DNA of 9,054 bases from Thermomicrobiaceae bacterium (lineage in GTDB: Bacteria; Chloroflexota; Chloroflexia; Thermomicrobiales; Thermomicrobiaceae), in assembly GCA_025966355.1 (NCBI GenBank), contig JAICWZ010000048.1:1-9054 (forward strand), given 5' to 3'. This document shows, in pieces, positions 1 to 5,512 of the stretch. The notes under the pieces were generated by a model. It did not search any database. It was not told where the DNA came from and saw nothing but the letters and a program-made list of their open reading frames with translations. A program made the position numbers and the translations under genes. The number at the start of each line of letters is the position of its first letter. Position 1 is the stretch's first letter.

Positions 1-92
1 CCGCCGCGCGGGAGAGGGGTGCCGTTTCGCTCGATTCATCACCACGCGCATCCAAAGGTGACGCGGAGAGGCAATCCGCGAGTGTAAATCAG

Positions 93-123
93 TTGACTGC
101 ATCATCTCGGAACCGGGTATACC
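93..123 (+). promoter_or_regulatory. Second, weaker promoter-like motif with overlapping palindrome
   Basis: TTGACT (93-98) and TATACC (118-123) resemble -35 and -10 boxes but are 19 nt apart, longer than optimal. The -10-like box lies within the palindrome GGTATACC (116-123). An imperfect dyad (CCGGGTAT at 113-120 against ATACCGG at 128-134) surrounds it, which could be an operator. Support is motif matching only. Confidence 0.2.
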
Positions 124-203
124 GTGGATACCGGCGATCTTGGGAATCGCTACGACTCGCGGAGACCAATTGTCGTGCATTGCGCAGCTTACAAGAGATC
201 ATA

Positions 204-232
204 TTGACAATCATGAACACTTCATGTACGGT
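204..232 (+). promoter_or_regulatory. Sigma-70-type promoter candidate for the RiPP operon
   Basis: A perfect -35 hexamer TTGACA (204-209) is followed by the ideal 17-nt spacer and a -10-like TACGGT (227-232), which keeps the first two T-A positions and the final T. Transcription would start near 239-241. That gives a leader of about 165 nt before the preferred ATG at 405, and it makes any start at 93 or 213 impossible for this transcript. The -10 match is only 3 of 6, so this is a candidate. Confidence 0.4.
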
Positions 233-404
233 AGTGACGCTATCCGTCGGCGAAGCAGATTTATCGAGTTCTCTTCTCTGTGGTGCTCCCCTTTGGGAGG
301 AACGAGGTCTCGCTAAGGCTGTAGCAACCCACTCAACATCACGGCTCTTGGACGCGAGATCATTTGGTGCGATTCGGACACGTGAGCCGGGTTCTCCCTC
401 CGCT

Positions 405-3400
405 ATGGAAGAGTTCGCGGGGGGCGATGCAACGGTTGCCGCGCCCCAACCGCTCGGCGGATCGGGAGGTCGCACAACGGTCGTAGCGGATCGTGGCGTG
501 TCGTGGTTGGTCGGCGAGCATGGCGAGCGCTTTCGCCTGAGTTCCGTCACGACCGTCGGTCGTGCCGACGGCAACGACCTTTGCATCGCCAGCCAGATCG
601 TTTCGCGCTATCACGCGATACTCCGTGATGTAAACGATCGCTGGATACTCATTGATCTTGACAGTCTGAATGGGACACGCGTCAACGGCGAGTCGATCTA
701 CGCACCGCGCGTGCTTCACCAAAATGATCAAGTTCAGTTCGGCGACACGGCCTTTGTCTTCCAGACGAGACTGGCCGGTGGCGGCGAAGAGACGCCGGAC
801 GTTGACTTCACGATTGCCGCTTTCGCGACGACGCACTGCCGCCTGCTCTTCCAGCCAGGCTCGTTTGCCCAGAAGCAGTGCCAGGTCGCTGGCGACCGGC
901 TCGAACGCTACTACGCAATCGCGACCGAACGCTTCGGCCTCGCCGGTATAACGGGACCTATCGGTATCTATCTCCTCAACCAGGTGACCGACCCCAACGG
1001 GCCAGGATCGATGCTCGACTCTGGTGGCTATGCCGATCCGGAGCAGGCACTCATCTATGCCGTCTATCGCCCTGAATCGCCCGGGATCGTCCTGGAACGT
1101 CATCTTTTGACGCTTCTGCAACGGGCGATGGCACCTGATGCTGCTTGGCCCGACGCGCTCGCGGAAGGGGTTCATCGCTTCGTCCTTGGACAGTCGAAGG
1201 CCGAATCGAGTGGCGACGACGAAGCAGCTCCGCTCGTCGCGATGCTCGAGCGCGATGCGCTTCCATCGCTGCATGTGCTCCTGGCGAGCGGAGACGAATC
1301 GGTCGAGGTCGCCCCACTCGCGATCTCGAATTTCCTCTCGTATGTCGCCTCGAAATATGGTGAGTCCGTGGTCGGGCCATTCTGCAATCAGGTCGTCACC
1401 TTGGGTCCGGATGCAGCCGCACGCGCCGCGACCGGTAACTCGCTCGCGAAACTCGATAAGGCGTGGCGGCGACATTTGCGGCGAGCCGAGATCAATGGCT
1501 TTCGACGCTTCGTCAAACTCCTTCTGCCCTACCTGCGACCGTACCGGCTACGGATCGCCGAGATCATGATCTATGTTGTGCTGAGCGCCGCCTTCGGCAT
1601 CGTGCTGGCGAAGGCGAACGGCTACCTGATCGATCGCGCGCTCGTGCCGCGAGACGAACATGCCTTCGTGGTCATCGTCGTCGTGGTCGTCTCCTCGTTC
1701 ATCGCGGTGACGCTTTCCTCTTTACGCGAAACTTACGCAAAGGCGTGGGTTTCGGAGCGGGTGCTGAAGGATATGCGGCTCGCCATGTTCTCGAAGATCC
1801 AGGCGCTGCATCCCGGGTATTTCGATCAGGTAAGCACCGGCGATCTGCTGACGCGGATCAACTCCGATCTCAGCATGGTCGGGGCCGCGCTGACGAACGG
1901 ATTGGTGGAATCGGCGCGGCTGACGCTGACGATGCTGCTGGCGACGATCGCCATTTTCCTGATGGACTGGAAGCTCTCCTTTGTCGTCGTGGTCGGCTTG
2001 CCGCTCATCCTGCTCATCGCTCGCTTCCTCGGACGCCCCGTAGCGCGTGCAAGTCTCGAACGGCAACGGGAGGCGAGCGGCGTCACCAATATCGCCCAGG
2101 AAAATCTCGGTGCCCAGCCAGTCGTGAAACTCTTTGGGTTGGAACGGCTGATGACCGAACGCTTCGCGCGCCAACTCGACCGCCTGGTGCGGAGCTCGAT
2201 CCGGCTCAGCTTTGTCGGCGGTTTGTACGGGGTAGTCTCCAGTTCAGCGGCGACGCTCATCGAGTTGACGGTCCTCAGCGCCGGCGGCTATCTGGTGCTC
2301 CACGGCCACCTGAGCGTCGGCACGCTCTTCGCGTTCATCCTGCTGATCGGCCAGGTCGTCGCGCCGCTTCAGGGATTGTCCGGTTTGCTGCAATTCGTGC
2401 AGCAGGCGACCGGCTCGATGAAGCGGGTGCAGGAAGTGATCGGCGCACGCCCCGCCATTCAAGACACGCCCGAGGCTCGCCCACTTGGCCGGCTCAGTCG
2501 TGAGATCCAACTGGAGCACGTCTCATTCGGCTACGACGAGTCGCGGCGAGTGCTGACCGACATCAATCTCTCCATCCCTGCTGGGTCAAGCGTCGCCATC
2601 GTCGGTGCCAGCGGTTCCGGCAAGAGCACCGTTCTGAGCCTGCTCACGCGCTTTTATGATCCCGATCTCGGGCACGTTTGCTTCGATGGGCTTGATCTGC
2701 GGCAGGCGACCCTGGAATCGCTGCGCGGGCAGATCGGCATGGTCTTTCAGGAAAGCGTGCTCTTTGACGACACGATCCGCGAAAACATTCGCCTGGGGAG
2801 ACCCGGCGCGACCGACCAGGATGTCGAGAACGCCGCTCGTGCGGCCGAGATCCACGACTTCATCATGCAACTCCCCGACGGGTATGAGACGCCGGTCGGT
2901 GCGCGTGGCGGGCACCTTTCCGGCGGGCAGCGACAGCGAGTCGCAATTGCTCGGGCGTTGGTGCGCAACCCGGCACTCCTCTTGCTCGATGAGGCGACCA
3001 GCGCGCTCGACCCGGCCACCGAAGCCGCGATCAATGCGACGTTGCGCCGCGTAGCGGCCGGCCGAACGACGATCAGCGTCACGCACCGTCTGGGGAGTGT
3101 CGTCCAGCTCGATCAGATCTACGTGCTGGCCGGCGGTCGGCTGGTGGAGCAGGGAACACACGAGGAACTGCTGAAGCATCGCGGGACGTATGCCCGGCTC
3201 TGGGAAGAGCAACTGGGCGGTCTCATCACGATTGCTTCGCCAGAGTCCCAGCAAGAAAACGCGGCGCTGCGCAGCGTTCCGCTCTTCGCCGGACTCGATA
3301 AGACGACGCTGGATTCGCTCGCCGCGAACCTCCAGATCGAGCATTTCGAGCGTGATGCCGATTTGATGCGTCAGGGTGAGGCCGGCGATCACCTCTACGT

Positions 3401-3713
3401 CATTCGCGAGGGCGATGTCGACGTCCTGGTAGACGATGGCGGTGCGGAGCGGCGCCTGGCGCAGCTTCACGCGGGTGACTACGTCGGCGAGATTGCTTTG
3501 CTGCGGGATGTGCCGCGAACCGCGACCGTCCGCGCGCGAACTTCAGTTGAGGCGTACAGTCTCAGCCGCGAAAGCTTCCAGTCGATGCTCGCCGCCTTTC
3601 CGATGATGCGAGAGGAGGTGAATCAAACCCTCGAACAGCGCGAAGCTGCCTTGGGCGGCCTCCGTCAACGGCGAGATCAGCCCGCCGTGGTAGATGGCGT
3701 CGCTCCCGGCTGA
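405..3713 (+). CDS. FHA - pseudo-peptidase-like - ABC exporter - CNB fusion protein
   Basis: Probable exporter of the peptides encoded just downstream. Residues are numbered from the TTG at 93; subtract 104 for the ATG start. An FHA phosphothreonine-binding domain spans about 137-226 (GR 156-157, SRYHA 171-175, NGTRVNG 193-199). Residues 240-465 resemble a gluzincin/peptidase-MA domain with lost zinc histidines. A type I ABC exporter membrane domain with six helices covers about 475-770. The ATPase follows: A-loop Y814, Walker A 838-846, Q-loop Q886, LSGGQ 942-946, Walker B ending D966-E967, H-loop H998. A cyclic-nucleotide-binding domain covers about 1060-1175, with a phosphate-binding cassette GEIALL...PRTATV at 1132-1146. 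All ATPase residues are intact, so it should be an active homodimeric half-transporter. There is no C39 peptidase domain. I prefer ATG 405 (1102 aa) because G/C-rich third positions begin there and a promoter candidate lies upstream, although its Shine-Dalgarno is poor. ATG 213 is the alternative. Confidence 0.88.
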   Translation: MEEFAGGDATVAAPQPLGGSGGRTTVVADRGVSWLVGEHGERFRLSSVTTVGRADGNDLCIASQIVSRYHAILRDVNDRWILIDLDSLNGTRVNGESIYAPRVLHQNDQVQFGDTAFVFQTRLAGGGEETPDVDFTIAAFATTHCRLLFQPGSFAQKQCQVAGDRLERYYAIATERFGLAGITGPIGIYLLNQVTDPNGPGSMLDSGGYADPEQALIYAVYRPESPGIVLERHLLTLLQRAMAPDAAWPDALAEGVHRFVLGQSKAESSGDDEAAPLVAMLERDALPSLHVLLASGDESVEVAPLAISNFLSYVASKYGESVVGPFCNQVVTLGPDAAARAATGNSLAKLDKAWRRHLRRAEINGFRRFVKLLLPYLRPYRLRIAEIMIYVVLSAAFGIVLAKANGYLIDRALVPRDEHAFVVIVVVVVSSFIAVTLSSLRETYAKAWVSERVLKDMRLAMFSKIQALHPGYFDQVSTGDLLTRINSDLSMVGAALTNGLVESARLTLTMLLATIAIFLMDWKLSFVVVVGLPLILLIARFLGRPVARASLERQREASGVTNIAQENLGAQPVVKLFGLERLMTERFARQLDRLVRSSIRLSFVGGLYGVVSSSAATLIELTVLSAGGYLVLHGHLSVGTLFAFILLIGQVVAPLQGLSGLLQFVQQATGSMKRVQEVIGARPAIQDTPEARPLGRLSREIQLEHVSFGYDESRRVLTDINLSIPAGSSVAIVGASGSGKSTVLSLLTRFYDPDLGHVCFDGLDLRQATLESLRGQIGMVFQESVLFDDTIRENIRLGRPGATDQDVENAARAAEIHDFIMQLPDGYETPVGARGGHLSGGQRQRVAIARALVRNPALLLLDEATSALDPATEAAINATLRRVAAGRTTISVTHRLGSVVQLDQIYVLAGGRLVEQGTHEELLKHRGTYARLWEEQLGGLITIASPESQQENAALRSVPLFAGLDKTTLDSLAANLQIEHFERDADLMRQGEAGDHLYVIREGDVDVLVDDGGAERRLAQLHAGDYVGEIALLRDVPRTATVRARTSVEAYSLSRESFQSMLAAFPMMREEVNQTLEQREAALGGLRQRRDQPAVVDGVAPG

Positions 3714-3788
3714 GCGCTGAAGGAAATCGAGGCGAACCGGCGACCGTCGGGCGTTATTGCGACTATCGTCGTAGGAAGGAGTGTCGAG

Positions 3789-4088
3789 ATGAGCGAACGC
3801 GAGGAACCAAACCGGAAGTTCGTAAATGTGCCCGGAATGTCCGTGGTGGTTGTGCCGACCGAGATCGCGGAGAAGATCGGCGAGCTCGTAGCGCAGGTTC
3901 TCGCGGACACCAGCGATGACGAAGACGATACGACTGCCTATATGCTCCGCGGAGTTGGTCAGATTGGTGGCGGAGCCAACGGGCTTTCAATTCTGCAACC
4001 GACGATCACAGGGAGCGCGACAATGACCACGTGCCGAATCGTCGGTTTCGATGACGCCGCGACCGCTGATGTGGATACGCCTGTCTAG
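3789..4088 (+). CDS. Putative graspetide precursor peptide 1
   Basis: A 99-residue peptide with no enzyme motif, read as a RiPP precursor because it is one of four adjacent paralogues upstream of an ATP-grasp ligase. The conserved leader-like half has PGM at 15-17, a hydrophobic strand VVVVPTE at 19-25 and an amphipathic helix to about 38. An acidic linker SDDE (42-45) leads to DDTTAYMLRGVGQ (46-58), then a Gly-rich stretch. The C-terminal third carries possible cross-link donors (T72, T74, T80, T81, T92, T97) and acceptors (D88, D89, D94, D96), plus a single Cys at 82. Unlike the other three it lacks a Glu after LS and near the C-terminus. The ATG is preceded by GGAAGGAG (3774-3781) with 7-nt spacing. 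It lies 75 nt after the exporter stop and ends in tandem TAG stops (4086-4091). The precursor role is inferred from context; no peptide of this family is known to me by name. Confidence 0.75.
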   Translation: MSEREEPNRKFVNVPGMSVVVVPTEIAEKIGELVAQVLADTSDDEDDTTAYMLRGVGQIGGGANGLSILQPTITGSATMTTCRIVGFDDAATADVDTPV

Positions 4089-4122
4089 TAGCGCGTCGTC
4101 CAGGTCGCAAGGCCGTCTTACA

Positions 4123-4130
4123 AAGGAGGA
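4123..4130 (+). promoter_or_regulatory. Ribosome binding site fixing the GTG start of precursor 2
   Basis: AAGGAGGA lies 5 nt before GTG 4136, and the resulting N-terminus aligns with precursor 1 (MSE at both). An ATG at 4131 is out of frame and too close to the site, so GTG is the start. Confidence 0.75.
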
Positions 4131-4135
4131 ATGGT

Positions 4136-4435
4136 GTGAGTGAGAGCGAGAAACCGAACGGCAAGGTCGTGGATGTACCTGGTATGTCCGTCGTCGTCGT
4201 CCCAACTGTGATAGCGGAGAAGATTGGCGACCTCGTGGGGCAGGTGCTCGGGAGCGGGGACGAGGACGACACGACCGGCTATATCTTTCGCGGAGTCGGC
4301 CAGGTCGGCGTTGGCACTGGCGGACTCTCCGAGTGGCAAGTGACGAAGACGGGCAATACCACGATTACGTCGTGCAAACTGATCGGTTTGGATGACAGCG
4401 CAACCTCCGATGCGGACGCGATCGAATACGGATAG
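4136..4435 (+). CDS. Putative graspetide precursor peptide 2
   Basis: The 99-residue paralogue closest to precursor 1 starts at GTG. Conserved blocks are PGM 15-17, VVVVPT 19-24, the helix to about 38 and DDTTGYIFRGVGQ 44-56. The variable region follows LSEWQ: T70, T72-G73, T75, T76, T78, S79, single C80, D86-D87, D92, D94, E97. This arrangement (a Thr/Ser cluster, then about ten residues, then paired and spaced acids) suits ring formation between hydroxyls and carboxylates by the downstream ligase. K71 and K81 could alternatively give amide links. It starts 47 nt after precursor 1. The following 145-nt gap is the longest in the array. Role inferred from paralogy and context. Confidence 0.75.
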   Translation: MSESEKPNGKVVDVPGMSVVVVPTVIAEKIGDLVGQVLGSGDEDDTTGYIFRGVGQVGVGTGGLSEWQVTKTGNTTITSCKLIGLDDSATSDADAIEYG

Positions 4436-4439
4436 AACG

Positions 4440-4471
4440 CGTTGCTTGCGGTGGCCGGCTCCGCGCAAACG
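4440..4471 (+). other. Imperfect stem-loop after precursor 2
   Basis: Five nt after the precursor 2 stop, CGTT (4440-4443) can pair with AACG (4468-4471), and inside it GCG (4448-4450) with CGC (4464-4466), with bulges and a GC-rich loop. No T-run follows, so it is not a canonical terminator. It might slow transcription or stabilise the upstream mRNA. The rest of the 4436-4580 gap holds an orphan AGGAGG (4505-4510) followed by no credible gene. Confidence 0.2.
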
Positions 4472-4580
4472 ACCTCCGCCGAGCAGCAACCTGAACTCAC
4501 AGGCAGGAGGCGTGGAGCAAGGACCGCTGGTTCCTCGGGTGATGACCAATTCGAAGTGAACTCGTCCAAGGAGGATCGTT

Positions 4581-4877
4581 ATGGCTGACAGCGACAAGCC
4601 GAGCGGCAAGGTTGTAGACGTGCCCGGTATGGCCGTCGTCGTCGTACCCACCGAAGTTGCTGACAAGATCGAGGAGCTCATTAGTCAGGAGCTCGAACAT
4701 GCGGACGACACGAGCGGGTACATGTTCCGAGGCGTCGGGCAAATCGGCAGTATAGGAGGCGTGCTATCCGAAGCCCAGGCGACGCCCACCGGAGCCGCGT
4801 CGGCCACGTATTGCCACCTTGCCCAGTCCGACGACACCATGCACCCCGACGCAGACACAGTCGAACCCGGTGTCTAA
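4581..4877 (+). CDS. Putative graspetide precursor peptide 3
   Basis: A 98-residue paralogue with an ATG start and AAGGAGGA (4568-4575) 5 nt upstream. Blocks are PGM 15-17, VVVVPTE 19-25, the helix to about 38 and DDTSGYMFRGVGQ 42-54. The linker before DDT is four residues shorter than in precursor 1. The C-terminal region reads LSEAQ, then T68, T70-G71, S74, T76, single C78, D84-D85-T86, D90, D92-T93, E95. It shares the TPTG motif and the DDT...PDADT(V/I)E ending with precursor 4, so copies 3 and 4 form one pair and copies 1 and 2 another. Its expected role is substrate of the ATP-grasp ligase at 5509-6696. Assignment is by context. Confidence 0.75.
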   Translation: MADSDKPSGKVVDVPGMAVVVVPTEVADKIEELISQELEHADDTSGYMFRGVGQIGSIGGVLSEAQATPTGAASATYCHLAQSDDTMHPDADTVEPGV

Positions 4878-4919
4878 CCGCGATCTGCGGCAGCGCTCGC
4901 CGTTGCCGGACCGAACAAT

Positions 4920-4924
4920 GGAGG
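4920..4924 (+). promoter_or_regulatory. Ribosome binding site fixing the GTG start of precursor 4
   Basis: GGAGG lies 6 nt before GTG 4931. The reading frame is open further upstream to an ATG at 4811, but that would overlap precursor 3 and add 40 Arg/Cys-rich residues absent from the paralogues. Alignment with precursors 1-3 places the start at 4931. Confidence 0.75.
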
Positions 4925-4930
4925 TTAACC

Positions 4931-5218
4931 GTGGCTGAAGATGAGAATCCCACCAGCGACGCCAAACTCATCCCCGGTATGTCGGTGATGGTCGTGCCGA
5001 CCGAGGTCGCTACAAAGATCGGGGAGCTTATTAACCAGGCACTTGGCGATCAAGATGACACAAGCGCCTACATGTTTCGCGGCGTTGGACAGATTAGCGC
5101 TGGCGCGAACAGGCTCGCCGAGGAACAAGTCACTCCAACCGGAGAGGTCCACACGACGCAGACACTCTTCAAAGCCGACGACACCTTTGCTCCGGACGCG
5201 GATACGATCGAAACCTAG
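4931..5218 (+). CDS. Putative graspetide precursor peptide 4
   Basis: A 95-residue paralogue starting at GTG, the shortest of the four. Blocks are PGM 15-17, VMVVPTE 19-25, the helix to about 38 and DDTSAYMFRGVGQ 42-54. The variable half has LAEEQ, T68, T70-G71, T75, T76, T78, D83-D84-T85, D89, D91-T92, E94. It is the divergent member: the single Cys shared by copies 1-3 is missing (TTQT here), the spacing between TG and DD is one residue shorter, and the N-terminal tail (residues 8-14) differs from the GKVVDV pattern of copies 2 and 3. The spacing change may alter ring size. It ends 33 nt before the next small gene. Precursor role inferred from paralogy and neighbourhood. Confidence 0.75.
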   Translation: MAEDENPTSDAKLIPGMSVMVVPTEVATKIGELINQALGDQDDTSAYMFRGVGQISAGANRLAEEQVTPTGEVHTTQTLFKADDTFAPDADTIET

Positions 5219-5251
5219 CGATCAGTCGCGAAACGGAAGGGCACGCGCGAA

Positions 5252-5512
5252 ATGCCATCTGGCGAACAGACAAATAGCGAATCCGATGTCGTGCAGATCC
5301 CGCCCAGACACCGTTCGGGAGGGTTGGTGGAACCAGACAACCGTCCGCTGCCGTTTGTGTTGCGATGCTGTCTGACCTGGCTTCCCCTTGAAGAGGCGCC
5401 TGGCCCGGACGACGGCCAGCTCAACTACTGGCGCCACGCTCCGCTGACGGGAACCGTTACCTCGACGGAACGCGGTCACGACGTCGGATTTTCCGACCTG
5501 GAGTCTTCATGA
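5252..5512 (+). CDS. 86-aa hypothetical protein, translationally coupled to the ligase
   Basis: I do not recognise this family. The predicted 86-aa protein has a polar N-terminus, a Pro-rich turn (IPPRH 16-20), a short hydrophobic segment with two adjacent cysteines (PFVLRCCLTWLPLEE, 34-48), and a Thr/Ser/Asp-rich end (PLTGTVTSTER 64-74, then D77, D82, E84). It lacks the PGM...VVPT and RGVGQ blocks of the four precursors. Its stop overlaps the ligase start (ATGA at 5509-5512), so the two are probably made together and may interact; an accessory or substrate-delivery role is possible. Alternatively it is a fifth, diverged precursor, since its tail also places TG and Thr/Ser before spaced acids. 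The ribosome site is weak (GGAAGG, 5235-5240, 11-nt spacing), so coding status is likely but not certain. Confidence 0.6.
   Translation: MPSGEQTNSESDVVQIPPRHRSGGLVEPDNRPLPFVLRCCLTWLPLEEAPGPDDGQLNYWRHAPLTGTVTSTERGHDVGFSDLESS

Larger units (their letters stand above)
1..404. other. Probably non-coding upstream region of the exporter operon
   Basis: An open frame runs from a TTG at 93 into the exporter gene, but I do not believe positions 93-404 are coding. The TTG has no Shine-Dalgarno sequence, the implied roughly 100 residues match no domain, and third codon positions lack the G/C preference seen after about 405. The stretch is also more AT-rich than the rest and contains promoter-like motifs (93-123 and 204-232). 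Small dyads are visible: a 6-bp stem CGCGGA/TCCGCG at 62-67 and 75-80, an 8-bp palindrome GGTATACC at 116-123, and a 5-bp stem CTCCC/GGGAG at 286-290 and 295-299. I see no complete gene on either strand here. The first 60 bases could be the tail or leader of something outside the window. Confidence 0.5.
3789..5218 (+). repeat. Tandem array of four diverged precursor genes
   Basis: Four head-to-tail copies of one gene family encode 99, 99, 98 and 95 residues. The shared blocks, in order, are a charged N-terminus, PGM(S/A)V.VVPT, an amphipathic helix ending near residue 38, a short acidic linker of variable length, DDT(T/S)(G/A)Y(M/I)(F/L)RGVGQ, and a variable C-terminus with T.TG, DD and D.D motifs. 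Coding sequence has diverged mostly at synonymous positions in the conserved blocks, so the copies are old or under purifying selection. Gaps between copies are 47, 145 and 53 nt. Confidence 0.85.

Noticed and set aside
286..299. CTCCC-CTTT-GGGAG hairpin as a terminator or riboswitch element
   Set aside because: Only 5 bp with no T-run and no larger conserved fold that I can recognise; left as a note in the upstream region.
360..1475. Long minus-strand open frame (371 codons) opposite the exporter N-terminal region
   Set aside because: It is antisense to the FHA and pseudo-peptidase region, its translation is Arg-rich with no recognisable motif, and the plus strand carries clear domains there. 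It is a by-product of GC-rich codon use.
1463..2503. Plus-strand open frame of 346 codons inside the exporter
   Set aside because: Out-of-frame shadow of the ABC membrane domain; Arg/Ala-rich translation with no hydrophobic helices or known motif.
2586..3470. Minus-strand open frame of 294 codons opposite the ATPase and CNB domains
   Set aside because: The plus strand has all ABC ATPase motifs in this stretch; the antisense product has no family features.
4512..4559. Possible 15-codon leader peptide after the orphan AGGAGG
   Set aside because: The site is only 1 nt from the GTG and the short product has no regulatory codon run; not enough to call a gene.
4118..4681. Minus-strand open frame of 187 codons across precursors 2 and 3
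   Set aside because: Its repeated GTTTTDIPGTSTTLP-like segments are just the antisense of the conserved PGM...VVPT block, which also recurs opposite copy 1. Strong ribosome sites and paralogue alignment support the plus strand.
4878..4890. Short CCGC/GCGG hairpin just after the precursor 3 stop, and a similar GCGA/TCGC one after precursor 4
   Set aside because: Four-base-pair stems are expected by chance in DNA of this composition and are not followed by T-runs.
4811..4930. Upstream extension of precursor 4 to ATG 4811
   Set aside because: It overlaps precursor 3, adds Arg/Cys-rich residues with no counterpart in the paralogues, and bypasses the well-placed GGAGG before GTG 4931.
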